DNA of 64,000 nucleotides from Clostridia bacterium. GTDB taxonomy: Bacteria; Bacillota; Clostridia; CAKSNL01; HGM11501. This document shows positions 33,740-42,184 of this stretch, one piece after another. Location: assembly GCA_017411325.1 (NCBI GenBank), contig JAFQQJ010000007.1, positions 48,089 to 112,088 on the forward strand, read 5' to 3'. The stretch's first letter is position 1, and every line of letters begins with the position of its first letter. The notes below the pieces were generated by a model. It had not been told where the DNA came from. It did not search any database and saw only the letters and a list, made by a program, of their open reading frames with translations. A program made the translations under genes and the position numbers.

Positions 33740-34776
33740 CTGACTCTTCCCTCCTTTTTTGAAAAAAGATAGCATACAAAAGGAACTATCGGGAAAACAA
33801 AAAACGAATACTTCATAAAGCCGTCATAAAAAGGAATTAAATTTGCCCCGAATCCGGTTTCTGCAATTAACAGAAGGCAAAGGGAAAGACTCAGCGTTAT
33901 CTCCTTTTCATATTTAAGGGAAAAGCCTTTTTTAAGGCTGTGCGACGCAAAGGCAATTGCCGTTGAAAAATACAAAAGGAAATTAAGAAGAAAAATAAGC
34001 TTTAATATTTTCACAAAGTTTACCGCACTTCTGCTTCCCGCAAGGAAGCTTACCATATAGTAAAAAGGCGAAAAAAACTTTACGCCCTGCGGAATTGTCA
34101 TAACGGAAGAAGCAATCAGCATCAGACTTAAAAGGGTTGTAATTAAAATTGCCGTAAGTCCTGTTTTAAGTGCCTTTTCCCTGTTTTCCAGATACGGCAT
34201 AATTAAGATAAACATATAAAAATCAGAAAAGAAATTAAAGCACCATAGCGCCTTTAAATAAAAATCGTTGTTTCCGAGGAGCGGAAAAAAATTGGTGAAA
34301 TCAGCATAGGGCAAAAGCACGGTAAATACCGCGATTGCAAAGCTTAATAAAGGTGCAATTATGACAGCCAGGGAAACATTGCTTTTTATACCTTTCATAG
34401 ATGCATATATGATTGCAGGAATGAAAAACGCCGCAATGAATAGCGCGGGCGATTCCGGCATAAAGGTTTTTATGACACTTTTTATCAGAATGTCAAGCTG
34501 AAGTGAGGCTGAAATCACAAAATATGCCGCGACAATTACGCCAAGTACCTTTCTTAAAAATGGCGGAAGAACTGAAAATATATCCCTTTGTCCGCTTTTC
34601 TTATAAAGAAAATACACTAAGGTAAACATAAGTGCCGTAAATGCCGCATTTATGAGAAAAAATAGCCAGGCGGCGTTTTTTCCTATATTTATTATGCTCT
34701 GAAGTGCGAGAGTGAAAATTTTTACCGATGTGAAATTTACCGTCGCAAAAAGAGCCTCTCTGTTTTTAATTTTCAC
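33736..34776 (-). CDS. GerB family spore germination permease
   Basis: B subunit of a germinant receptor, an amino-acid/polyamine-transporter-like membrane protein of 346 residues with about ten hydrophobic segments. VKIKNREALFATVNFTSVK at the N-terminus and the arrangement of helices are typical. The GTG start at 34776 overlaps the gerA stop (GTGA) and follows AGAGGTGG; an upstream in-frame GTG is less well placed. It probably forms the germinant-binding pocket; ligand unknown. Confidence 0.88.
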   Translation of the reverse strand: MKIKNREALFATVNFTSVKIFTLALQSIINIGKNAAWLFFLINAAFTALMFTLVYFLYKKSGQRDIFSVLPPFLRKVLGVIVAAYFVISASLQLDILIKSVIKTFMPESPALFIAAFFIPAIIYASMKGIKSNVSLAVIIAPLLSFAIAVFTVLLPYADFTNFFPLLGNNDFYLKALWCFNFFSDFYMFILIMPYLENREKALKTGLTAILITTLLSLMLIASSVMTIPQGVKFFSPFYYMVSFLAGSRSAVNFVKILKLIFLLNFLLYFSTAIAFASHSLKKGFSLKYEKEITLSLSLCLLLIAETGFGANLIPFYDGFMKYSFFVFPIVPFVCYLFSKKEGRVR

Positions 34777-36359
34777 TTGTCCCACCTCTTCCACTGTCTG
34801 CTTATGTGTCTTTGCTCTTTTTCCCGCTTGGGCTTAAGATAATCATCCCTTCTTTCGTGCTTCCATATGGGAAGGATCTTAAAGGATTCCGGAAAGGAAT
34901 TTCCGTCAGCAAAGGGCGAAAGCATATTTACTCCAAAGGATTTTGTTTCGTGCCACAGCATTATCTGACAAAACATTCCCGTAGCAATTCCCAAAAATCC
35001 TCCGGTGCTTCCAAGGATTATATAGATTATATTAAGCACCCTTCCCGACAGCGCCATTGAAAAATTAGGCGTTGCGAAGGAGCCGATTGTAGCAATTGAA
35101 AAAACAATTATCATAACCGGGCTTACGATATTTGCACTTATCGCCGCCTGCCCTAAAACAAGGGGCCCGATTATGCCGAGGCTCTGCCCTAAAAAGCCCG
35201 GCACTCTGGCACTTGCTTCTCTCACTATTTCAAAGGCAATAACCATTATAATAAGTTCGGTTACAGAATCAAAGGGCACTTTCCTTGACGCCTTCATTAT
35301 GGTGGTAAGCATACCTGTCGGAAAAATGGTTGTATGATAGGTTATGGCTGCAATGTAGATTCCCGGAAGATACACCGAAAGAAATATCCCCAAAAAACGT
35401 ACTGCTTTCACGAGAACGGCAAAAGGCGGACGAAGATAAATGTCCTCCGCCGATTCCAAAAGCTCAAAGGCTGTTACCGGCACAATGAGACAAAGGGGCG
35501 AATTATCCACAAAAATTGCAACTCTCCCGGACATAATTGCTTTTACGCATCTGTCGGTGCGCTCTGTCAAAAGCATCTGAGGCAAGGTTATAAAGCTGTC
35601 ATTTTCTATAAACTGCATAAGCTCGGGAGCGCTTATTATGTGGTCTACGGCAAGGGATGAAATCCTTTTTCTGACTTCATTTACAAGCGAATTATTGGTG
35701 ATGTTACCCATATAGAGGATGGCGCAGCTGCATTTACCTGCCTTGCCGACTAAGATATTTTCTATAACAAGATTTTCCGAGCGGATCATCTTTCTTACCA
35801 TGGAGGTGTTGGTTTTAAGGGTTTCGTTAAATGCCTGACGGGAACCCAATATTGCAGGCTCGCCCGATGGTTCTTCGACCCCTCTTCTTTCCCATCCTAT
35901 AACCTGAGGAAGAATTGCCCTGTCATAGCCGTCAATAAAAAGGCCACAGCTTCCGTAACATATTTCGTCTACCACATCCTTCATTTTATCGGAAATTTTC
36001 ACCTGATTTTGCGTAAGAAGGACATCTGCCACCCCGTCAAATCCGCTTTCCTTAAGCTTTTCGGATTCCACCATCAAGGGCATTAAAATGGTATCGTTTA
36101 CGCTCTGGTTTGATACAAGACCGTCGATGTAGTAAATAAAAGCCGAAACCTTGTTTTTCCCAAGCCTGATTTTGAATTCCCTTATCTTTATATCATAGGA
36201 CATATTTCTCTTAAAAGCCTCATCAAGATAGTCCTTATTCTGAAAAAGATATATGGAAACTTTTGCATCTTTTTCCGTTTTTACCTCAGGCAAAGATTCT
36301 GTAATTTCAAATTCGTTTTCTTCGGGAGGCGGTGTAAATGTAAAAAGCTTTTTAAGCAT
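34773..36359 (-). CDS. GerA family spore germination protein
   Basis: A subunit of the germinant receptor, 528 residues. A hydrophilic N-terminal half with two lobes (about 30-300; ILVGKAGKCSCAILYMG) is followed by a membrane domain with about five helices, containing the family segments TTIMKASRKVPFDSVTELI, EASARVPGFLGQSLGIIGPL and SIATIGSFATPNFSMALS. First gene of gerA-gerB-gerC-small D operon. Transcription by forespore SigG is expected from the family. Confidence 0.93.
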   Translation of the reverse strand: MLKKLFTFTPPPEENEFEITESLPEVKTEKDAKVSIYLFQNKDYLDEAFKRNMSYDIKIREFKIRLGKNKVSAFIYYIDGLVSNQSVNDTILMPLMVESEKLKESGFDGVADVLLTQNQVKISDKMKDVVDEICYGSCGLFIDGYDRAILPQVIGWERRGVEEPSGEPAILGSRQAFNETLKTNTSMVRKMIRSENLVIENILVGKAGKCSCAILYMGNITNNSLVNEVRKRISSLAVDHIISAPELMQFIENDSFITLPQMLLTERTDRCVKAIMSGRVAIFVDNSPLCLIVPVTAFELLESAEDIYLRPPFAVLVKAVRFLGIFLSVYLPGIYIAAITYHTTIFPTGMLTTIMKASRKVPFDSVTELIIMVIAFEIVREASARVPGFLGQSLGIIGPLVLGQAAISANIVSPVMIIVFSIATIGSFATPNFSMALSGRVLNIIYIILGSTGGFLGIATGMFCQIMLWHETKSFGVNMLSPFADGNSFPESFKILPIWKHERRDDYLKPKREKEQRHISRQWKRWDK

Positions 36360-36409
36360 AAAAAATCATTCCTTTCCCCTATCTTTTCCATTATTTATAA
36401 ATTTATACG

Positions 36410-36438
36410 GGATAAAACAAGCCATAAAAAGCATACTA
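36410..36438 (+). promoter_or_regulatory. SigG-type (forespore) promoter candidate
   Basis: GGATA, 17-bp spacer, CATACTA. The -10 box is an exact match to the forespore-sigma consensus, and the start of a 46-residue ORF follows 20 bp later. Confidence 0.5.
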
Positions 36439-36458
36439 AAAAAGAAAGGAGAATTTAT

Positions 36459-36599
36459 ATGGCTAAAAAGAAAAAGAATGAAAAAAACGGACACAGAACT
36501 CCGCCCCTTAATAAAATAGCGCGCGGCAAAGATTATACCAACGAAGGAACTGCAACGCCCAAAATAGGCACAACACCCGAGCAGCTTCCCCCGTCATAA
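36459..36599 (+). CDS. 46-residue basic protein, possible small spore protein
   Basis: An ORF with a strong ribosome binding site (AAAGGAG, seven bases, ATG). The product starts with a lysine-rich MAKKKKNEKNGHR and ends EQLPPS, with Thr/Pro/Gly content and no hydrophobic stretch. It diverges from the germination operon and lies behind a SigG-like promoter, so a forespore product such as a minor acid-soluble protein is plausible. No family was recognised. It is a real coding candidate because initiation signals and stop are well formed, but it is very short. Confidence 0.5.
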   Translation: MAKKKKNEKNGHRTPPLNKIARGKDYTNEGTATPKIGTTPEQLPPS

Positions 36600-36600
36600 A

Positions 36601-36854
36601 AGGAGATGTAAAAAAAGTCCAGAACGCAAAAAGGCGGATAAATTAATACCTCCGGCAATTTTGCAACCTCTAATGTGTAAATGATGTTGAAAAATCGCAA
36701 AGTCTGCGATTTTTCTTCATTTTATGCCTTTTTGCTATGAACAAACTTCACCGCTCGACGTATCCATATACGCCTTCGGGTGCTTTAGAAAAGTCTGAAA
36801 TCAGACTTTTCTAAATTCAGTTTGTCCATTCTGAAACATTTTTTCCTATCTCCT
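36601..36854. repeat. Nested inverted-repeat region, non-coding
   Basis: Outer imperfect repeats AGGAGAT...CAGAA (36601-36624) and TTCTG...ATCTCCT (36829-36854). Inside: GCAAAAAGGC (from 36626) complementary to GCCTTTTTGC (36726-36735), and ATGaACAAACT (from 36737) complementary to AGTTTGTcCAT (36819-36829). Two strong local hairpins: GAAAAATCGCA / TGCGATTTTTC (36689-36715) and AGAAAAGTCTGA / TCAGACTTTTCT (36787-36812). No ORF. Could be a decayed mobile element. Confidence 0.55.
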
Positions 36855-36857
36855 GAA

Positions 36858-36895
36858 AAAAGAGGGCTGTAATTTACAAATTACAGCCCTCTTTT
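36858..36895. terminator. Terminator of the SSB-like gene
   Basis: 18-bp perfect stem (36858-36875 with 36878-36895) with A4/T4 flanks, overlapping the minus-strand stop codon. Confidence 0.88.
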
Positions 36896-37509
36896 CAATC
36901 TTCAACTACTTCCAGTTTAGAAACGGATACCTCATATGCGGTTTTGGTTATAAACTCATCCTCTATCTTTTTTTGATATTCCCTTGACTGGATTCTTCCG
37001 TAAATTTTAAGATGCGTCCCTATGGGAAGATTTGAGCAAAATCTGGCGTTTCTGCTCCAGGCAATTATCGGGATATAGTCTGATTTTCCGTATGCTCTGT
37101 TTACCGCAAGAAGCATATCGGCAATTTCCCTTCCGAAGGGCGTTTCACGAAAGGTAGGAGCCTTGCATAAATATCCGTCAAGAAAAATGTCATTGGGCTC
37201 ATCATAATCATCGGTGTCGGTTTCCTCAAAGGTTTTGGCAAACACCGTAAGCTTTAATTTACTTCCCTCATCGGAATAATTGTTATATGAGCGAAACTGT
37301 CCTGTTATGTAATAGTTTTTCCCTAAAATATCCTCATATCCGGGAAGAAGCCTTTCCGATACTGTCACCGGAAGTAAATCGCAGGAGCCCGATAACCTCG
37401 GCACCGCAATTACCGTATTGTAAAACCCTTCCCCGTACACCTTGTGACTTAAGGAAGGCGTCTCTATTATAGTTCCCTTAAGTGTTACACTGTTATTTTC
37501 ATTTGACAT
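36895..37509 (-). CDS. Single-stranded DNA-binding protein-like, two OB folds
   Basis: 204 residues with two SSB-like OB-fold units in tandem: the first (VTLKGTIIETPSLSHKVYGEGFYNTVIAV) about 5-95 and the second (IFLDGYLCKAPTFRETPFGREIADMLLAV, IAWSRNARFCSNLPIGTHLKIYGRIQSR) about 100-200. The second unit is closest to canonical bacterial SSB, but the acidic C-terminal DDxPF partner tail is missing, so it is probably not the replicative SSB. The start at 37509 follows GGGAGG, which lies inside a hairpin. Confidence 0.8.
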   Translation of the reverse strand: MSNENNSVTLKGTIIETPSLSHKVYGEGFYNTVIAVPRLSGSCDLLPVTVSERLLPGYEDILGKNYYITGQFRSYNNYSDEGSKLKLTVFAKTFEETDTDDYDEPNDIFLDGYLCKAPTFRETPFGREIADMLLAVNRAYGKSDYIPIIAWSRNARFCSNLPIGTHLKIYGRIQSREYQKKIEDEFITKTAYEVSVSKLEVVED

Positions 37510-37516
37510 TAAAATA

Positions 37517-37553
37517 CCTCCCACATTAGTGATAGTACACTATATGCGGGAGG
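37517..37553 (-). promoter_or_regulatory. Hairpin that contains the ribosome binding site of the SSB-like gene
   Basis: Minus-strand CCTCCCGCATATAGTG pairs with CACTAATGTGGGAGG (one mismatch, one bulge, six-base loop). The 3' arm holds the GGGAGG binding site eight bases before the ATG. No T run follows, so sequestration of initiation is as likely as termination of the upstream operon. Confidence 0.6.
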
Positions 37554-37564
37554 CATTATTTTTA

Positions 37565-39628
37565 TTACTCGGATATAAGATTTCTTATTGCTGCGGGCCA
37601 GTATTTTTCGTGACAGAAAAGATTTAAGTTAAGAACCGTTCCGTTTTTCATAATGATAAATACCTCGGCTTCGTGTCCCCTTTTCTCCTCACCGGGATAT
37701 ATCACAATATCCTTATCGATGAAGGAATAAACCTCTTCAATTTCAGAAGGCTCGGTTATTTTATACATATAGCTCATATCGCTTCTGTACTCGCTGGTCA
37801 CATAGGAAACCGCTCTTTCTGCAGATGCAGTTGAATATCCGTCCTCTGCATAAAAGAGAGTATGTATATTTACCCCGATTTCAGCCACTTCTTCGTAGGT
37901 TGGCAAACTGTCATAGAAGCCAAGATTCGTCAAAACTGCTATTGTGTTTTTATAATTCGGAGAAATTCCGTAGGCAAGTTCTCTCTTTGCTCTGGTTTCA
38001 GTTGCCCCCTCTTTTTCAAATTTCCCGTCAACGTAAAATGTAAATCTTATCGTGGTTGGGTTCACATTATTGCGCTCATATATTCCGTCCATCTCTTCAT
38101 AAGGCGTTTCCAGCACATCCTTTATAAATGCATCGGATAACATTTTAATCTGTTCTTCATTTAACTCCTTATGATAGTAAAGTGTGCTTCCAAGCCTCAT
38201 ATCAGAAAGACTTACCGTGGTAATATCCTTCTTTTGTCCGTTGGCAAATTCCACCATCATTCCGCGGTACTTTTCAGAATCGTATATAGGCTTTAAGTAA
38301 TCAATATCGTCATGCACATCCACTCTGTAACGACGGTTTATGGTGCTTCCGTTTTTCATTTTATATGAAAGACGGATAAACCTTCCGCTGTCTTGCCTGT
38401 CTTCAATAAGATGAGAGTGAAGCTTTACAATGTTTTCAATTTCGGCAAAGTCGGTAATCCTTCCGTCAAAGGGCTCCGCATACCTGAAGTGATAGTGATC
38501 TAAATCGTTCTCTGAAATTCTTGCATAAAATCCTTCTGCATCATAGTCTGTTCTTCCGGGAAGGAGCACATATTCAACGCTTCCGGCATCGGGAACCCTT
38601 CTCTCATAGCCTGTTATATCAAGCTTTACTGCCGCAAACAAAAGTACAACCGCAAGGGCGTAAACCAGTATCGGTTTATGAACTCCTTTTATGTTAAGAG
38701 ACTTTCTTGACAGCATATAGGCAATTATTATACCGATTATACCAAAGGGTAAAAGGAAGAAAATATTGGGATCGTAAAAGCTTCCGAAGTAAAGATAACT
38801 TGCCATTCCCGTAAAGAGTGCCACTGTGTAAATAAACACAGGTCTTGTTTCCGTAAAGGCACAAACTTCTCCGTAGCATTCAAGCCGTCTTATTTTATAA
38901 AGGAAATATCCTGCGAGTAAAAGCACAGCAATTAATGCCAGATAAATAAGAACCTTCCACGAAAGGATTTTTACCATTGAAAGGTAAAATACATCTGCTG
39001 TAAAAAATTCATTATCTGCCTCAAAGCCGTAAACGTGAGCTTCGCAGAAAGCTTTTATAAATCCTTCAAGTGCTACGGGAATTGCAGCGAAACAAAGAGT
39101 AAGTACGGTGCAGGCAACGCTTGAGCCCGTCAGCATCTGGGTAAATGCAGTAAGTGCTATTATAAGAGCAGAATATGTTATGTATACCGCAAGAAACTTA
39201 AATGCAACAACAGGAGAAACACTTTTTGCCACATTGTCATTAAAGCGGTATATCAGAATCATAATTGTATTTATGATACCTGATGATGCACACAGTATAA
39301 ACGCCGAGATGAGATGCGAAATATACTGCTTCTTTCTTGTATTGGGAAACGCATGGGCAAATGCCGTCTGCTCCGACTTATTGAGATATGAGAATACCGC
39401 AACTGTTGTAAGCAGGCTGAAAGCCATTCCCACAAACATTGCTATATAATAATCATTCGGGATTCCGAAGGCTGCACCGTAATAACGGTCGCCCCACCTA
39501 TAACGATCCATCACAATAAATGTGCCGAGAAAGAAGGTCACAAGGGTATTAAGTGCCGCAAGATACCAGAAGCGCTTCAAGTCGCTTTTTATGATGCTTT
39601 TATTAAGAAATGACATTTTTGACAACAT
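37565..39628 (-). CDS. ABC transporter permease (GntR/YtrA-type operon)
   Basis: 687-residue membrane protein. An N-terminal domain with about six helices (first near 22-40; SYLNKSEQTAFAHAFPNTRKKQYISHLISA typical of the ABC-2-like permease coupling region), three or four more helices up to about 345, then a large C-terminal soluble part (about 350-687; SVEYVLLPGRTDYDAEGF, DIVIYPGEEKRGHEAEVFI), probably extracytoplasmic. The start at 39628 follows GGGAGG with eight bases and overlaps the ATPase gene by 26 bp. The third gene after GntR and ATPase; function likely export or antibiotic/envelope stress response. Confidence 0.82.
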   Translation of the reverse strand: MLSKMSFLNKSIIKSDLKRFWYLAALNTLVTFFLGTFIVMDRYRWGDRYYGAAFGIPNDYYIAMFVGMAFSLLTTVAVFSYLNKSEQTAFAHAFPNTRKKQYISHLISAFILCASSGIINTIMILIYRFNDNVAKSVSPVVAFKFLAVYITYSALIIALTAFTQMLTGSSVACTVLTLCFAAIPVALEGFIKAFCEAHVYGFEADNEFFTADVFYLSMVKILSWKVLIYLALIAVLLLAGYFLYKIRRLECYGEVCAFTETRPVFIYTVALFTGMASYLYFGSFYDPNIFFLLPFGIIGIIIAYMLSRKSLNIKGVHKPILVYALAVVLLFAAVKLDITGYERRVPDAGSVEYVLLPGRTDYDAEGFYARISENDLDHYHFRYAEPFDGRITDFAEIENIVKLHSHLIEDRQDSGRFIRLSYKMKNGSTINRRYRVDVHDDIDYLKPIYDSEKYRGMMVEFANGQKKDITTVSLSDMRLGSTLYYHKELNEEQIKMLSDAFIKDVLETPYEEMDGIYERNNVNPTTIRFTFYVDGKFEKEGATETRAKRELAYGISPNYKNTIAVLTNLGFYDSLPTYEEVAEIGVNIHTLFYAEDGYSTASAERAVSYVTSEYRSDMSYMYKITEPSEIEEVYSFIDKDIVIYPGEEKRGHEAEVFIIMKNGTVLNLNLFCHEKYWPAAIRNLISE

Positions 39629-40499
39629 AGCCCATACCTCCCAGTTCGTAAATAAATACTTCCTCCAGCGTAAGGGGCAGAATATCCATAATAACAGGAT
39701 TGTACTTTTCTGCCTTTTCCTTTATTTCGTCCGCCTGACCTCTTACAATAAGCAAGCTTACACTTCCCATCCTGCTTTCTTTAAGAACGGTTATTTCATT
39801 CTTTAATTCTTCAGGAATTTCGCCTTCAAACGCAATCTGAAGCTTATGAATATTTCCTTTCACATCATCAAGTGATTTTTCAATTACCACCTTGCCCTCG
39901 TGCATTATACCAACGTGGTCGCATACATCCTCAAGCTCTCTTAAGTTGTGGCTTGAAACCAAAACCGTCATATTTCCTTCCGCCACCTTTTCAAGCACCA
40001 CACTCCACATAGCCTTTCTCATTACAGGGTCCAGTCCGTCAACGGGTTCGTCAAGCACAAGCACTTCAGGTCTGCAGGAAATCCCTATCCAGAATGCCGC
40101 CTGCTTTTTCATACCCTTTGAAAGCCTTTTAAGCTTTGCTTTTTCATCAAGTCCGAAAACGCCTTTTATTCTTTCATACTCTTCCCAGCTGAAGCTTTCA
40201 TATATTCCCGCATAATACTTCGCCATATCTAAAATTGTGTAGCCGGGGAAAAAGTATAAATCATCGCCTATGTAAACCATTTTCTGCTTTATAGCATTTT
40301 CCGAAACAGGATTTCCGTCAACCGTAATTTCCCCACCGTCAGAATTATATATTCCCATAAGGCACTTGATAAAAGTGGTTTTACCTGCCCCGTTTGGGCC
40401 GACAAGTCCGTAAACCGAGCCTTTTTGGGCATTGAGATCAAGCGAATCAAGTGCATAAAAATCTCCGAATTTTTTTGTTACTCCGCGAGCATTAATCAT
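39603..40499 (-). CDS. ABC transporter ATP-binding protein
   Basis: 298-residue ABC ATPase. Walker A GPNGAGKTT near 34-42, Q-loop VYIGDDL, signature motif RLSKGMKKQ (a variant of LSGGQ), Walker B VLVLDEPVDGLD and the switch His in VSSHNLRELE. A C-terminal domain of about 90 residues follows. The start at 40499 is chosen for spacing from AAAGGA. Pairs with the downstream permease and is controlled by the upstream GntR protein. Confidence 0.93.
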   Translation of the reverse strand: MINARGVTKKFGDFYALDSLDLNAQKGSVYGLVGPNGAGKTTFIKCLMGIYNSDGGEITVDGNPVSENAIKQKMVYIGDDLYFFPGYTILDMAKYYAGIYESFSWEEYERIKGVFGLDEKAKLKRLSKGMKKQAAFWIGISCRPEVLVLDEPVDGLDPVMRKAMWSVVLEKVAEGNMTVLVSSHNLRELEDVCDHVGIMHEGKVVIEKSLDDVKGNIHKLQIAFEGEIPEELKNEITVLKESRMGSVSLLIVRGQADEIKEKAEKYNPVIMDILPLTLEEVFIYELGGMGYVVKNVIS

Positions 40500-40515
40500 T
40501 TTTTCCATCCTTTCT

Positions 40516-40881
40516 TTAATTATCAAATATTTTGTCAATAAGAGAAGCTATATCTTCTTTTTCGGTATTGAGGTAATTAAGTTCCTTTAATATATCTTTT
40601 AATTCCTCAAAAAGCTTTTCTTTCTTTTCGTTTGTCACATTATCCGTTATGGGAGCAACAAAATAGCCCGTTGCCTTTCTTGAATAAATATAGCCCTCCG
40701 CCTCAAGCTCTCTGTATGCGTGCTGTATCGTGTTGGGATTAATTGACAGCTCTGATGCCAGAAGTCTTACAGACGGAATCTTTTCGTCTGCCTTTAGCGC
40801 CCCTTTGATTATAAGTTTTTTCATTTCCTCTTTTATCTGTTCGTAAATCGGACGGGAGTCCCTCATATCCAGCTTTATCAC
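40516..40881 (-). CDS. GntR family regulator, YtrA subfamily
   Basis: 121 residues: an N-terminal winged helix (PIYEQIKEEMKKLIIKGAL, PSVRLLASELSINPNTIQHAY, RELEAEGYIYSRKATGYFV) and a short C-terminal helical tail without ligand domain, as in YtrA-type repressors that precede ABC transporter genes. The start codon is GTG (40881), seven bases after GGAGG. Probably represses its own operon. Confidence 0.92.
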   Translation of the reverse strand: MIKLDMRDSRPIYEQIKEEMKKLIIKGALKADEKIPSVRLLASELSINPNTIQHAYRELEAEGYIYSRKATGYFVAPITDNVTNEKKEKLFEELKDILKELNYLNTEKEDIASLIDKIFDN

Positions 40882-40905
40882 CTTATCACCTCCTCTGTAC
40901 TATCT

Positions 40906-40934
40906 ATATTAATACAGTTATCACAGTTTGTCAA
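40906..40934 (-). promoter_or_regulatory. Promoter of the gntR-ABC operon
   Basis: Minus-strand TTGACA, 17-bp spacer, TAATAT, 25 bp before the GTG start. Confidence 0.8.
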
Positions 40935-40950
40935 TAGTTTTTTAAAATTA

Positions 40951-40976
40951 ATAACGGTCGCCTGTGCGACCGTTAT
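40951..40976 (-). terminator. Terminator after the Card1-like gene
   Basis: 11-bp perfect stem ATAACGGTCGC / GCGACCGTTAT, CTGT loop, followed by an AT-rich run with T4 on the minus strand, two bases after the stop. Confidence 0.75.
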
Positions 40977-40977
40977 A

Positions 40978-42168
40978 TCATATAAGTTTTATAATTTCTT
41001 CGCTGAATTTTTCCTCCGGCATTTTATCTATGCCGTAAATCAGAGTTATCCCCATATCGGAAGCGCGCTTTTTTATGTATTCCTTTTTATTATCATCTGC
41101 GGAAACATAGCTTGCAAACATAACTTTTTTTGCATATTCTCCGCCGAATCTTCTTGCCATGGTATCAAGCTCATAAAGAGCCTCTTTATAAACCTCACCG
41201 TTTTTACAGGATATGAATACGGGAATAAAATCCTTTACAATAATAATGTCAATTTCGTTTGTCGTTTCAGCTCCGTAATTATCTTTACCGTCCCAGTCAA
41301 CAAAAACGCCGACATCGCAGTCATCTGCAAACTTTTCATTCTCCGCCATAATTTTCTTTATTGTCATATATCCGTAAAGCTCCAGTGCGTTTCCTGATTT
41401 TGTTATAAGGCGGCGTACACTGTCGTTTTTATAAAAGAAGGACACATAGTCTCCGTTTTTCTCATACCCGTAAATGAGATTTTTTTCTTTCAGCTTTTCT
41501 ATCAGCTCTTCATTGATAAAGGCATCCTTTTTTCTTTTTCTCAAATCATAAAGATCGGCACTTACCCTGAAGAAGGCATCAAGCTTGCCGTACTTCTCGA
41601 AATTGCCCAAAGCCGTTGCCTGTCTGTTCCACAGACCGCAGTTATCCCTGCACAGCTCCCATACATTTTTTATATCTTCGCAAAAGTCTGCATCCAGCAC
41701 CCATGGTGCATCCGGCAACACAGTTCCCCCGTTGAGACCTATGATATCCTTTATTGTGATGTCAGGATCAGCTGTATCAGAAAGCTCTTTACCGTTTTCA
41801 AGGGATTTAAGCTTTCCCGAATCAGGATCATACTGTATTATGGAAATATTTTTTCCGTAAGATGCCTTTCCTGCCGCAGTCAGCAAAAGCTCTCTCCCTC
41901 CCGTTATGTCCACAAAAGAGTCGGGATATCTTGATATAACAGATAAAAGCTTTTCTTCCACCGCCTCAAGGTTGAATCTTCCAACTATCTCAAATTCAAG
42001 GCTTATATCTATACCTTTGTTTTTAAAAAAATTCTCAAGATATGTTATGCGTTCATTTGTCATAGTCTCCTTAAAGCCGATATATACCACTTTTTCAGGC
42101 TTTAAGGCTGTTGCCGCAATCACATTATCCGTCTGACATTCGTCAAAAAGCTCTATCAGGGTTTTCAT
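40978..42168 (-). CDS. Card1/Can2-like CARF-domain nuclease (DUF1887 family)
   Basis: 396 residues. The N-terminus (LIELFDECQTDNVIAATALKPEKVVYIG, then FVDITGGRELLLTAAG near 90-105) is a CARF domain of the DUF1887 type, which in type III CRISPR systems senses cyclic oligoadenylate. A helical linker follows, and the C-terminus is a PD-(D/E)xK nuclease: NEIDIIIV with Asp307, then VFISCKNG with Lys322. The acidic residue of the E-x-K half is Ser320 here. Downstream partner of an aldo/keto reductase (16-bp gap, AAGGAG binding site). No Cas genes or repeats lie in this window, so the activator source is unknown. Confidence 0.82.
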   Translation of the reverse strand: MKTLIELFDECQTDNVIAATALKPEKVVYIGFKETMTNERITYLENFFKNKGIDISLEFEIVGRFNLEAVEEKLLSVISRYPDSFVDITGGRELLLTAAGKASYGKNISIIQYDPDSGKLKSLENGKELSDTADPDITIKDIIGLNGGTVLPDAPWVLDADFCEDIKNVWELCRDNCGLWNRQATALGNFEKYGKLDAFFRVSADLYDLRKRKKDAFINEELIEKLKEKNLIYGYEKNGDYVSFFYKNDSVRRLITKSGNALELYGYMTIKKIMAENEKFADDCDVGVFVDWDGKDNYGAETTNEIDIIIVKDFIPVFISCKNGEVYKEALYELDTMARRFGGEYAKKVMFASYVSADDNKKEYIKKRASDMGITLIYGIDKMPEEKFSEEIIKLI

Positions 42169-42184
42169 TGCAATTCTCCTTTTA

